Shown: piece by piece, positions 8,719 through 17,123 of the stretch
Position numbering within the stretch: position 1 is the stretch's first letter
How the letters are laid out: every line of letters starts with the position of its first letter
From: a bacterium
Lineage (GTDB): Bacteria > Armatimonadota > JACIXR01
Assembly (NCBI GenBank): GCA_014360465.1
Contig: JACIXQ010000014.1
Coordinates: 1-42,643 of the forward strand
Direction: 5' to 3'
Length of the DNA: 42,643 nt
The notes under the pieces: generated by a model
What the model saw: the letters and a program-made list of their open reading frames with translations, nothing else
Databases searched by the model: none
Told to the model about the DNA's origin: nothing
Made by a program: the position numbers and the translations under genes

Positions 8719-9969
8719 TTATCTGAAGATCTTTGAAAATAAATTATAGAAAAAAAGGAAAAGTCTCGCAAGTGGATTTTTCCCAAGAAGCCGTTTGGGA
8801 TGAGCATAGCCGTATCTAAATGCATAGAGAACCAGCCCAACTGCGGTTGCATGAACAGGAGAAAAAGGAAGTTCTGGAAGGCTTCTGATACCTTTTGGAT
8901 AGCCTACGCGGGCAGGCATATTGAGCACTTTCTCGGCAAGCAAATCTATGCCAGGCAGAAGAGAAGTGCCACCCGTTAAAACTATACCACCCGGCAATGT
9001 ATCACCAACTTTCGCCCGAGATATCTCTTTAGCAACTATGTGGAACAGTTCCGTCAGGCGCGCTTCAATGATTTCCGCAAGTATCCTGCGGGGAATGAGT
9101 TTTGTTTCTGAACGAGCTACCATTTTGACTTCAATTGGTTCCTGGGGGTCAATGAGAGAAGCTATTGCGTGCCCCTTTTCCTGTTTTAGCCTTTCTGCTT
9201 CTTCAATGGTAGTGCGAAGACCGACCATAATATCTGAAGATAAATGATTTCCCCCTACTGGTATAGAGGAAGAGAAACAAACGCTCCCATTTTTGAAGAT
9301 TGCAAGGTCGGTCGTCCCTCCCCCTATATCGAGCAAAGCGACACCGATATCCTTTTCCGCTTCTTCAAGCACAGCCTCGGCTGTTGCGATGGGCTGAAGA
9401 AGGAGCTCCTCTACTTTTATTCCTGCCAACTCCACGGCTTTCAAAAGATTTTGTATAAATGAGGAGGACCCAGTCACTATATGGGCTTCTACCTCAAGAT
9501 GTTGCCCAAACATCCCTTCAGGATGTTGAACACCTTCTTCTCCATCTACGATGAATTGGCGGGTTGTAATATGGATTATTTTTCTATCCTTGGTAATGGG
9601 TAGGTTTTCCTCGGCATTTTGTAAAGCTCTCTCAATATCTTCTTCCGTAATTTGCCCCTTGTAATTCGTTATCGTCGCAGCGCCACGCACATTGTGTGAG
9701 GATATATGTTTTCCTGTTACACCCACAATTGCGGATGTGATTTCCCTTCCTGCCGTCGTTTGTGCTTTCAGAATCGCCGACCTTATATCGGAACTCGTCC
9801 TCTGGATATCCACGACGGTGCCTTTGCGCATACCTTGTGATGGATGTAGCCCGATAGCAATAGTATGTAACTCATCACCATTCAATACCCTCGCTACAAG
9901 AACGCAAATCTTGGTCGTTCCAACATCCAAACCCACGATTATTTCATTTTTTCTCTCTCTCAGAATCAT
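8719..9969 (-). CDS. ftsA: Cell division protein FtsA
   Basis: This is the actin-like ATPase that tethers FtsZ to the membrane. The protein is about 416 residues. It shows the phosphate-1 motif VGLDVGTTKICV near residue 14, a second phosphate motif DIGGGTTDLAIF, an adenosine motif VLTGGTSLLPGI near residue 330, and a C-terminal basic/aromatic helix (RLFLFFYNLFSKIF) that fits the amphipathic membrane anchor. The ATG at 9969 is used. An in-frame GTG at 9978 is also possible, and neither has an ideally spaced Shine-Dalgarno sequence, since GGGAGG abuts the ATG. The 5' end overlaps the sbp gene by 26 bases. The gap to ftsZ is 41 bases. Confidence 0.95.
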   Translation of the reverse strand: MILRERKNEIIVGLDVGTTKICVLVARVLNGDELHTIAIGLHPSQGMRKGTVVDIQRTSSDIRSAILKAQTTAGREITSAIVGVTGKHISSHNVRGAATITNYKGQITEEDIERALQNAEENLPITKDRKIIHITTRQFIVDGEEGVQHPEGMFGQHLEVEAHIVTGSSSFIQNLLKAVELAGIKVEELLLQPIATAEAVLEEAEKDIGVALLDIGGGTTDLAIFKNGSVCFSSSIPVGGNHLSSDIMVGLRTTIEEAERLKQEKGHAIASLIDPQEPIEVKMVARSETKLIPRRILAEIIEARLTELFHIVAKEISRAKVGDTLPGGIVLTGGTSLLPGIDLLAEKVLNMPARVGYPKGIRSLPELPFSPVHATAVGLVLYAFRYGYAHPKRLLGKNPLARLFLFFYNLFSKIFR

Positions 9970-10318
9970 CCCTCCCACTTTGTAATTCTCTCAGTAAAAG
10001 ACGCCTGATAAGGGATAAATTTTGAAAAATCCTGACGCCGAAAGCAACTACAGCGGCAAAATATAGGGCGACACCTAAAATGTCGCCAATCCAAACCAGA
10101 ATAGCCGCAGCGATTGAGTTGACAAAGAAGCCCGAGAGAAAAACGAAATTATCGAATTTCCTCTCCAAAGCCGACCGAATGCCTCCCATTATGGAGTCCA
10201 AGGAAGCGAGTATTGCTACTGAAAGATAAGGAGCATAGGAAAGGGGGACAGCGAGATGGGAAAAGTAAACTATAAGGAAGCTTACCAATAAACAGAAAAG
10301 AGGCACTAAAAAGACCAT
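9944..10318 (-). CDS. sbp: Small basic membrane protein, DUF1290 (Sbp family)
   Basis: A 124-residue protein with three or four hydrophobic segments matches the DUF1290 small basic protein found beside division genes in Gram-positive and related bacteria. Recognisable blocks are YLSVAILASLDSIMGGIRS near residue 30, a KFDNFVFLSGFF block, and LYFAAVVAFGVRIFQNL near residue 85. The C-terminal tail is highly charged and cytoplasmic. The ATG at 10318 lies 2 bases after the DUF881 stop, with AGGAGG about 9 bases upstream. The biochemical role is unknown. The position between DUF881 and ftsA supports a division or envelope function. Confidence 0.92.
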   Translation of the reverse strand: MVFLVPLFCLLVSFLIVYFSHLAVPLSYAPYLSVAILASLDSIMGGIRSALERKFDNFVFLSGFFVNSIAAAILVWIGDILGVALYFAAVVAFGVRIFQNLSLIRRLLLRELQSGRDDSEREKK

Positions 10319-10319
10319 A

Positions 10320-11042
10320 TCAGGGTCCTCCTACCGGTTGGGCAAAACGCATACTACTTTTACTTGCTCCAGTGTAAGGGGGTAAAACTATCTGCTCAAC
10401 TTTTTTGATGCTAACTTTGAGGCCTGCATTTGTTAGGGCGTCAAGGATACCCCCGGGTATTTTCAAGCCGCTTTCCAGGACCTCGGGGTCTCCAATAGCT
10501 TCTATTTTATAAGGGGAAGCGATTGGTGTTTCATTAACCTGTATCACATTGCCCACACAGCGAATGACGGAGAAAAACGATAAACGCTGCCCATTTATGG
10601 CTATAGCTTCTGCTCCTGCCCCTTTCAACTCGTTGACTATATGTAAGAGGTCATCATCGTGAACGATATAGAGATTTTGAAGCTCAGGGATTGGCGCCTT
10701 ATATCCGCTATCTGCTACCGTTACTACCACACCAGGTCCCATAACAGCTGTTAATCCTGATAGGATTTTCAAACTTTGAAGCTGCTCATTTAGAGCCTGG
10801 ATTGCTCCCTTCCCGCTTGCAAGTTTTTGCTCATAATCCGTCAGCTGATTGCGGAGGACCTTTATCTCCTCCCGTAATTTTTTGTTGGTTTCCTGCAAGT
10901 CCTTAAATAAAGTGGATAACTCGCGAGGGTTTGTTGTGGGGAGAACAGGAGTATATGTTAGTTGGGTCCTCACTCCCAATGCGAGGAGAATTCCCAGCAC
11001 GAGGGATACTACCGAAAGCGAAATGACGAGCTGCTTCTTCAC
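10320..11042 (-). CDS. DUF881 membrane-anchored coiled-coil protein
   Basis: A 240-residue single-pass protein. A transmembrane helix (about residues 5-23) is followed by a coiled coil (about 40-90, rich in Leu, Glu, Lys and Gln) and then the DUF881 extracytoplasmic domain. That domain shows a MGPGVVVTVADSG block, LYIVHDDDLLHIVNELKGAGAEAIAINGQRL, and a GNVIQVN strand. The GTG at 11042 overlaps the ftsQ stop (GTGA) and has AAGGTGAG just upstream, so it is preferred to an in-frame upstream ATG at 11081 that would sit deep in ftsQ. Members of this family are common next to sbp and division genes. Their molecular function is not established. Confidence 0.9.
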   Translation of the reverse strand: MKKQLVISLSVVSLVLGILLALGVRTQLTYTPVLPTTNPRELSTLFKDLQETNKKLREEIKVLRNQLTDYEQKLASGKGAIQALNEQLQSLKILSGLTAVMGPGVVVTVADSGYKAPIPELQNLYIVHDDDLLHIVNELKGAGAEAIAINGQRLSFFSVIRCVGNVIQVNETPIASPYKIEAIGDPEVLESGLKIPGGILDALTNAGLKVSIKKVEQIVLPPYTGASKSSMRFAQPVGGP

Positions 11043-11794
11043 TTGCTCACCTTTTCCATTATAGCAGGTGCGGAAGGACAAGACAAGTTGACATATTCTA
11101 TCCTATTCTCTATATTTGGTATCCTTTCCCAAAGAGCTTTAAGAATGATGAGCTTAGTTGTGATATCTTTTACTTCTCCCATTTTAATCTCAAGTCCACC
11201 TTCTGTAAAGATTTTCAGCTCGTCTTGGGGAGTAAGATATAGCTTCGCTATCTTTATGGGGGTGTCGCTCAATCTTTCAATGACTTCTTTAATTTGCTTG
11301 AAAACTGGCAGAGAGATTCTATTTTTCCTATCCCACCTGAGGGATGGTAGTACGAGGGTAGGAAAGTGGGTAAGCTGAGCGGGGTTTTGGATTATGTAAC
11401 CCTCTTCGTCCACAAGCAGTGGATTCCCATCTTCTGTGCAGACAAGTAAAAAGGGTTTCCTCTCCACTATTTTCAATAGAAGCCTTCCCGGTGGTAAGGT
11501 GTAAATGATTACTTTCTTAAGCCAAGGTTGGTCAGAAAGCAGGGATAAAACAGTTTTAGGGTGTATTTTGTAAATCGGGGTTCCTAATAGCTGGTTTAGC
11601 TGGCCGCGGATTTCATCCTCAGAAATATAGAAATTTCCCAATATCACGAGATGTCTAAGGGGAAATATGAAGAAGGGAGTAGCATACCAACAGATGGTTA
11701 AGAAGATGATCGAGATTAAGGCAATCAAATAGGAGTTTTTCTTTTTAGAAAGGCTATAACCTCGCCTGTTCATTTTTGCGTGTTGATAGGGCAT
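11039..11794 (-). CDS. ftsQ: Cell division protein FtsQ/DivIB
   Basis: A 251-residue bitopic membrane protein of the divisome. A short basic cytoplasmic tail precedes a transmembrane helix (about residues 22-42). A POTRA domain follows (HLVILGNFYISEDEIRGQL and onward, residues 48-115), and then the beta domain. The ILGNFYISEDEI stretch and the ERKPFLLV strand with a following LVDEEGYI block are characteristic. The start codon lies inside ddl. ATG codons at 11794 and 11773 are both possible and neither has a convincing ribosome binding site, so the exact N-terminus is open. The stop overlaps the DUF881 start by 4 bases. Confidence 0.92.
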   Translation of the reverse strand: MPYQHAKMNRRGYSLSKKKNSYLIALISIIFLTICWYATPFFIFPLRHLVILGNFYISEDEIRGQLNQLLGTPIYKIHPKTVLSLLSDQPWLKKVIIYTLPPGRLLLKIVERKPFLLVCTEDGNPLLVDEEGYIIQNPAQLTHFPTLVLPSLRWDRKNRISLPVFKQIKEVIERLSDTPIKIAKLYLTPQDELKIFTEGGLEIKMGEVKDITTKLIILKALWERIPNIENRIEYVNLSCPSAPAIMEKVSK

Positions 11795-12704
11795 TCTGGA
11801 TTATCGTGTCTATAAGCTGGGGAAAGGAGATGCCCATTGTCTTCGCGGAGAAAGGAAAGAGGCTCAAAGGTGTTAAGCCAGGAATGGTGTTGATTTCCAG
11901 TATGAAAGGATTATCATCGCTATCCAATCTGAGGTCAACCCTAGCGAAATTCTCGCAACCAAGCGCTTTAAAAGCGGAGATGGCTAACTTTTTAATTTTT
12001 TCTTCTGTTTCACTTTCCAGGGGAGCGGGAGCAACCTCCTTGGTAACGCCTGGTGTATACTTGTGGTAATAATCATAGAAGCCTTCATCAGGGATTATCT
12101 CAACTATGGGTAGGGCGGTTGGCTCTCCGTTCATTTCCAAAATTGGGACGGAGAGTTCTCTGCCCTCTATGTATTTTTCCCCTATTACAATTGGGTCGTA
12201 TTGAAAAGCGAGCTCCAGTGCTGAAGGTAATTCCTCTTCACTTTTGACAATTGTTACCCCGACCGAGGAGCCTTGCTTCTGGGGCTTTATAACCACTGGA
12301 TAGGATAGGGAAGGAATTGGTTTTGTTTTCTCTATAATAACCCAAGGGGGAGTGGGGATGTTATAAAAGTGGAAAATTTGTTTTGTTCTCAATTTATCAA
12401 TTGCCAAAGCAGAAGCGAGGACCCCCGAGCCCGTATAAGGTATCCCCAAACTTTCCAAAAACCCCTGAATCGTGCCATCTTCTCCCATTTTTCCGTGCAG
12501 AGCGATGAAAGCTACATCTGCTTCAAGCAATCTTTTGAGGAAGGAAAGTTTTTTCTCCTCATCAAGAAGGTCGCGAGGGTCGAGAAGATAGGGAGTATAT
12601 TTATCTCTTGGGCAATTCTGGTAAACACTCTCTCCGCTTATAAGGGAAACTTCCCTCTCTGCTGATATTCCTCCTGCCAGAATGGCTACTTTCAGTTTTC
12701 TCAT
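11754..12704 (-). CDS. ddl: D-alanine--D-alanine ligase
   Basis: This ATP-grasp enzyme makes the D-Ala-D-Ala dipeptide used by MurF. The protein is 316 residues. Family marks are LAGGISAEREVSLISG at the N-terminus, HGKMGEDGTIQGFLE near residue 85, the ATP-grasp PVVIKPQKQGSSVGV segment, and the metal-binding end LEINTIPGLTPLSLFP. The ATG at 12704 lies 1 base after the murB stop and has GGGTGA upstream. An in-frame GTG at 12716 is the alternative. The gene sits between murB and ftsQ, its common place in dcw clusters. Confidence 0.96.
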   Translation of the reverse strand: MRKLKVAILAGGISAEREVSLISGESVYQNCPRDKYTPYLLDPRDLLDEEKKLSFLKRLLEADVAFIALHGKMGEDGTIQGFLESLGIPYTGSGVLASALAIDKLRTKQIFHFYNIPTPPWVIIEKTKPIPSLSYPVVIKPQKQGSSVGVTIVKSEEELPSALELAFQYDPIVIGEKYIEGRELSVPILEMNGEPTALPIVEIIPDEGFYDYYHKYTPGVTKEVAPAPLESETEEKIKKLAISAFKALGCENFARVDLRLDSDDNPFILEINTIPGLTPLSLFPFSAKTMGISFPQLIDTIIQNALSTRKNEQARL

Positions 12705-12705
12705 A

Positions 12706-13593
12706 TCAGAATTCACCCCAAAGCTCTATTTCCAATTGAAGCTCAATGTTGAATTTTTCTTTCACAAGTTCTTTGCACTTTTGTATAAGGGAAAAAACAT
12801 CCTGAGCAGTAGCATCGCCTCTATTGATGATGAAATTGGCGTGCTTGTAAGAGACATAAGCACCGCCTTGTCTCATTCCCTTTGCACCGGCTTTATCCAA
12901 TAGTTCTCCTGCACTCATTGAAGGCGGATTTCTAAAAACGCAACCAGCATTATAAGTTCTAAGGGGCTGTAAGAGCTTTCTTTGGTTGAGTATTTTTGCT
13001 TGACATTTCTTTATATTGGCAGGGGTATCTTCTGTTAGTTGGAAAATCGCCTCCAATATAACAAAGCCCTTGAGAGAGGAGTCTCTATAGGAGAAGGTTA
13101 TTTCCTCTTTTGGAATCCACAAAGTTTCCCCATTTCTGAAGACCTTGACACTTTTTACAGCATCTCCTATACTAAAATATGGAATTCCAGCATTCATCTT
13201 GATTGCTCCCCCAACAGTTCCTGGGATACCAGCGAGTTTTTCGAGCCCTGATAGACCAAGTCGTGAAAGGGTTGAGAGGAGGCGAGGAAGTGATGTGCCA
13301 GATTTAGCGCTTCTGACGCTTGGATTGAAACCCTTAAGCTGGTTGCCCAACTTGATAACAACACCCTTTAATCCTTTATCTGATACGAGTATATTCGTTC
13401 CGTTGCCGAGTAGATAGTAGGGGATTCTTTCTTTCTCTAAGAAAGATAGAGCGGTAAGGAGGTCATTTTCATCTTGGGGAAGGAAGAAGGCTTCTGCTTC
13501 CCCTCCTATCCGGAAGGAGGTATGGCGGGACATCGGTTCGTTGAACAATATTTTCCCTTTTACTATCTTATCCAAGAACTTTATGGGGAGCAT
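12706..13593 (-). CDS. murB: UDP-N-acetylenolpyruvoylglucosamine reductase MurB (type II)
   Basis: This FAD enzyme reduces UDP-GlcNAc-enolpyruvate to UDP-MurNAc with NADPH. The 295 residues include the FAD-binding LLGNGTNILVSD loop, the GLEKLAGIPGTVGGAIKMNAG block, and FSYRDSSLKG. The C-terminal domain reads AGCVFRNP, then AGELLDKAGAKG and HANFIINRGDATAQDV. The position usually occupied by the proton-donating Ser (Gly-Ser-x-Phe-x-Asn-Pro) is Cys here. The lack of the extra Tyr-loop insertion places it in type II. The ATG at 13593 overlaps the end of murC by 13 bases and has GAGGTAGG upstream. Confidence 0.95.
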   Translation of the reverse strand: MLPIKFLDKIVKGKILFNEPMSRHTSFRIGGEAEAFFLPQDENDLLTALSFLEKERIPYYLLGNGTNILVSDKGLKGVVIKLGNQLKGFNPSVRSAKSGTSLPRLLSTLSRLGLSGLEKLAGIPGTVGGAIKMNAGIPYFSIGDAVKSVKVFRNGETLWIPKEEITFSYRDSSLKGFVILEAIFQLTEDTPANIKKCQAKILNQRKLLQPLRTYNAGCVFRNPPSMSAGELLDKAGAKGMRQGGAYVSYKHANFIINRGDATAQDVFSLIQKCKELVKEKFNIELQLEIELWGEF

Positions 13594-14939
13594 AAGCCTA
13601 CCTCTTCTTTCAACGCATAGGCTACCTTGTTTATATCTCCGGCTCCAAGCGTTAGGACGATATCTCCTGGTTGTATCAATTTTCGCAATGCTTCCAAGAC
13701 TTTTGATAAATTCTCGGCATAGAGTGTCTCTTTTCCCGACTCTAAAAGAGATTCGTAGATGAGCCGAGCGGAAACATTTTCTATCGGTTTTTCACCAGCT
13801 GGATATATCTCTGTTAGTACCAATATATCGGCTTCTTTAAGTGCTTCTGCCAGTTCTTTATAGAGTAACTTGGTCCGTGTATATCTATGGGGTTGGAAGG
13901 CGCAGACGATTCTTCTATCGGGATAGGCTTCCCTAAGTGTCTTCAAAGTTGTAGAAATCTCGGTTGGGTGATGAGCATAATCATCAAATATAAGGATGTC
14001 GCCTAAACAGCCTATTCTTTCCAATCTTCTATGAACGCCTCCAAAATTTTCTAATGCGTTTTTTATCCCCTCGGGAGGAATATTTAGTATTGTCCCAACG
14101 GCTACTGCAGCGAGAGCATTGCACACATTTGCTTTCCCCACTAACTTGAGTTCAAGTTCTAAAAATTTCTCCTTGCCTTTTATAACTTTAAAGGATGTTC
14201 CTGACGCTTTTACATAGATGTCTTCTCCTCTTATCTCCGCTTCTTCAGAAAAACCATATGTTATTACTGGGCGCGGGTAATCAATCTGACGAAGATAGGG
14301 GTCGTCAATACAGGCTACAATGAAGCCATCTTCTTTAACCTTTAGTAGGAACTCGGTAAAAGCTTTTCTGATGTTCTCCAAAGAACCGTAATAATCCAGG
14401 TGGTCGGAGTCTATGTTTGTGATAACAGCTATCCAAGGGGAAAGGAAAAGAAACGAGCCATCGCTCTCGTCTGCTTCTGCAACGAAGAATCCACCTTTAC
14501 CGAGTTTCGCATTTCCCCCGATGTCGTTTACCTCCCCACCGATTATTATCGTTGGGTCAAGGTTATTCCGTTCAAGCATGAGGGATATAAGGGAAGTTGT
14601 GGTTGTTTTCCCATGGGTACCGGCTACGACGATAGCTTTTTTATCTTCCATCAGTTGGGCTAATAGCTCCCCTCTTTTTATAGTTGGTATACCCTTTTCT
14701 CTTGCGGCGGAAAGTTCAATGTTATCAGGATGAATAGCGGAGGAATATACCACGAGTTCAGAGTTGCAAATATTGGAAGGGGAGTGGGTATTATAGATGC
14801 GAGCACCCATAGAACGGAGTCGTGCTATAGCCTCGTTCTCGTTAATATCTGAACCGCTAACTTCTTCGCCCTTTGCTAAGCAAATTGTTGCTAAGGCACT
14901 CATACCGGCGCCTCCGATGCCGATAAAATGTATCTTCAT
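13581..14939 (-). CDS. murC: UDP-N-acetylmuramate--L-alanine ligase MurC
   Basis: This enzyme adds L-Ala to UDP-MurNAc using ATP, the first peptide-stem step. The 452 residues include the N-terminal HFIGIGGAGMSALA Rossmann motif, the P-loop VAGTHGKTTTTSL near residue 108, the central-domain IDSDHLDYYG motif, and the C-terminal FDDYAHHPTEI motif characteristic of MurC. The ATG at 14939 overlaps the murG stop by 4 bases (ATGA), so the two are likely translationally coupled. Confidence 0.97.
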   Translation of the reverse strand: MKIHFIGIGGAGMSALATICLAKGEEVSGSDINENEAIARLRSMGARIYNTHSPSNICNSELVVYSSAIHPDNIELSAAREKGIPTIKRGELLAQLMEDKKAIVVAGTHGKTTTTSLISLMLERNNLDPTIIIGGEVNDIGGNAKLGKGGFFVAEADESDGSFLFLSPWIAVITNIDSDHLDYYGSLENIRKAFTEFLLKVKEDGFIVACIDDPYLRQIDYPRPVITYGFSEEAEIRGEDIYVKASGTSFKVIKGKEKFLELELKLVGKANVCNALAAVAVGTILNIPPEGIKNALENFGGVHRRLERIGCLGDILIFDDYAHHPTEISTTLKTLREAYPDRRIVCAFQPHRYTRTKLLYKELAEALKEADILVLTEIYPAGEKPIENVSARLIYESLLESGKETLYAENLSKVLEALRKLIQPGDIVLTLGAGDINKVAYALKEEVGLCSP

Positions 14940-16012
14940 ATCTTCATCACCTCTTTGAGTTCTTTTGCTGAATCAACTGCGGCAGAGGGTCTTGCCAGGG
15001 AAAAAGCGCATTTGGACATCATTTGAAGAGTTTTGGGTGAAGAGAGAAGGAAAAGTATTAACTGGCGCAGTTTTTCAGGTTCTTTAAGCTCCTCGTTTTT
15101 AAAAAGTTTGCTTGCTCCTTTCTTTTGGAAGAGTAAGGCATTTAAGAACTGATGCTGAGATACAGCATATGGGTAGGGGATAAGAATGGAAGGTAAGGCG
15201 AAATAGGCTAACTCAGCCAATGTGGAGGCTCCTGCCCTAGCTATACAAAGGTCCGCGGATGAATAAAGAAGATGCATATCCTCTGTGAAGGGCAAAAGAA
15301 GGTATCCACTATCCTTTTTGGCTTTGTTCTTAAGCTCTGGGTAGCTGGCTGTGCCACAAATATGAATAACTTGTATCCCTTCTTCAATTAGTGATGGTAT
15401 TATCTCGATTATTGCTTTATTGATGGAAACTGCTCCTCTGCTACCACCTAAAACCAAAATGGTTTGTGAGTCGGAAGAAAGGTTTAATGTTCTTCTGGCG
15501 GTGGCTTTTTCTATCTTTATCAGGGAGGAACGCAGAGGTAATCCTACGAGCTTGGTGCGAGAAGAAGGGAAGAATCTCGCCGTTTCAGGAAAAGTTATAA
15601 GGATTTTCCTGGCAAAGATGGAGAGGAATCTGTTTACCCGACCTGGGACGATGTTTTGTTCATGAATGACAATCGGTATCCTTAGCATAGCAGCTGCAAG
15701 AAGAGGTGGAAGCGAGGCATAGCTTCCCATACCAACTATTAGGGAAGGCTGTTCCTTTAAGAAGAAAAGGAAGGATAAAAGTATGCTTTTAAAAAAAACA
15801 ATGATAGGTTTACAAACACTGGAAGGGAATCGCTTGATGGAGGCAAGGTCGAGTTTTTTGATAGGGTAGCGTGAGGCGATTGGTTGGCTTTCCATATCCT
15901 CACCTATGAAGATAACGGAAATATCTCTTTCCCGTGATAGAACATCTGCTATTGCCAATGCCGGGAAAATATGACCTCCTGTGCCTCCGGTTGCAAAAAC
16001 GATTTTTTTCAT
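14936..16012 (-). CDS. murG: Undecaprenyl-PP-MurNAc-pentapeptide GlcNAc transferase MurG
   Basis: This GT28 enzyme converts lipid I to lipid II on the cytoplasmic face of the membrane. The 358 residues start with FATGGTGGHIFPALAIA (first Gly-rich loop) and then IHEQNIVPGRVNRFL. The second Rossmann domain carries VLGGSRGAVSINK, and the donor-binding block is ARAGASTLAELAYFALPSIL followed by PYPYAVSQHQ. The ATG at 16012 gives the canonical N-terminus 1 base after the ftsW stop. An in-frame ATG at 16048 would add 12 residues inside ftsW. It lies upstream of a purine-rich AAAGGAGG tract, so that tract cannot serve it as a ribosome binding site. Confidence 0.95.
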   Translation of the reverse strand: MKKIVFATGGTGGHIFPALAIADVLSRERDISVIFIGEDMESQPIASRYPIKKLDLASIKRFPSSVCKPIIVFFKSILLSFLFFLKEQPSLIVGMGSYASLPPLLAAAMLRIPIVIHEQNIVPGRVNRFLSIFARKILITFPETARFFPSSRTKLVGLPLRSSLIKIEKATARRTLNLSSDSQTILVLGGSRGAVSINKAIIEIIPSLIEEGIQVIHICGTASYPELKNKAKKDSGYLLLPFTEDMHLLYSSADLCIARAGASTLAELAYFALPSILIPYPYAVSQHQFLNALLFQKKGASKLFKNEELKEPEKLRQLILFLLSSPKTLQMMSKCAFSLARPSAAVDSAKELKEVMKI

Positions 16013-16013
16013 C

Positions 16014-17123
16014 TCAATAATTAAACCAGTTGATATTCCTCCTTTCAAATGATTTGTCCATTTTTAGGCTCTTTGCGATATTAAAGAGTATACCAGCGGA
16101 AATACAAGAACTGAGAAGCGAAGAACCTCCATAAGCGAAGAAGGGTAAGGGTAATCCTGTGACAGGTACAATTGTCGTGGAAACCATTGACAGGTTGATG
16201 ATACTTTGAATGGCAAAAAGTGAAGTCAATCCACCAGCTAATAAGGCAGAAAAGGGTAGTGGAGCCAAGAAGCAGACGGTATATCCCGTTAAGATAAGAA
16301 TTCCTAACGGGAGGAGGATGAAGCACAAAGAGAAGAAGAAGCCCCATTCTTCCGCTGCAACCGAGAATAAGAAATCGGTGTGAGCTTCAGGCAAAAATCC
16401 CCGTTTGAGTATGCTGTTACCCGGTCCTTTGCCGAAGGGTCCTCCTGAGCCTATTGCGTATATTGATTGAGTCTGTTGATAATCCTTGCCTTGAGGGTCA
16501 TGTACGAAGATAGCGTTAAGGCGTTCAACACGATATGGAGCGATGGCAATAAATAGGAGAAAGATAACAAGGTATATAGCGATTGAGAAAACTAAGTGGG
16601 AGAACTTCACACCCCTGAGAATGAGCATTGTCAATGCGGTTAAGAGCAAAAGAGCGCAGGCGCCGAAATGAGGTTGGCGAATTAATAGACCCAAAGGGGG
16701 CGCCAAGACCAGTAGGGGCAAAAAGACCGATCTCCAGAAACTGCGAGCATTTATGGTTTTGGAGAAGATGTGGGCTAAGAAGACGATGATGGCTATCTTG
16801 GCGAATTCGTAGGGTTGGAAGGAGACTGGTCCTAAATTGAGCCAGCGAAGCCTTCCGAATTTGAGGGTTAGCAAAAGGATAAATAAGGCAAATAAATAAA
16901 GAAGTATTGACAATTTAGCGAACAATTTATGGTCGATTAAGGCGAAAAGCCTAAAAAATAACAACCCTAATATAAGGAAAAGAAATTGCTCGTAAGGTCG
17001 CCAGCTTGGGTAATATCCAACAGCACTTGCCACACACAAAGTTCCCCAAAATGCCAGCCAAACAGTAGAGATAAAGATAAGCAACGATGCATTTGCGACG
17101 AGCTTATTAAAAAACTTGCTCAT
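16014..17123 (-). CDS. ftsW: SEDS-family peptidoglycan polymerase FtsW
   Basis: A polytopic membrane protein with about ten hydrophobic helices. It polymerises septal glycan strands together with FtsI. It contains the conserved RWLNLGPVSFQPYEFAK block (usual Ser-Glu is Tyr-Glu here), the extracytoplasmic GPFGKGPGNS and LPEAHTDFLFSVAAEEWGF blocks, and VTGLPLPFFAYGGSSLLS near the C-terminus. The position between murD and murG favours FtsW over RodA. The ATG at 17123 has GGTGAGG just upstream. An in-frame GTG at 17132 is the alternative. The 5' end overlaps murD by 17 bases. Confidence 0.94.
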   Translation of the reverse strand: MSKFFNKLVANASLLIFISTVWLAFWGTLCVASAVGYYPSWRPYEQFLFLILGLLFFRLFALIDHKLFAKLSILLYLFALFILLLTLKFGRLRWLNLGPVSFQPYEFAKIAIIVFLAHIFSKTINARSFWRSVFLPLLVLAPPLGLLIRQPHFGACALLLLTALTMLILRGVKFSHLVFSIAIYLVIFLLFIAIAPYRVERLNAIFVHDPQGKDYQQTQSIYAIGSGGPFGKGPGNSILKRGFLPEAHTDFLFSVAAEEWGFFFSLCFILLPLGILILTGYTVCFLAPLPFSALLAGGLTSLFAIQSIINLSMVSTTIVPVTGLPLPFFAYGGSSLLSSCISAGILFNIAKSLKMDKSFERRNINWFNY

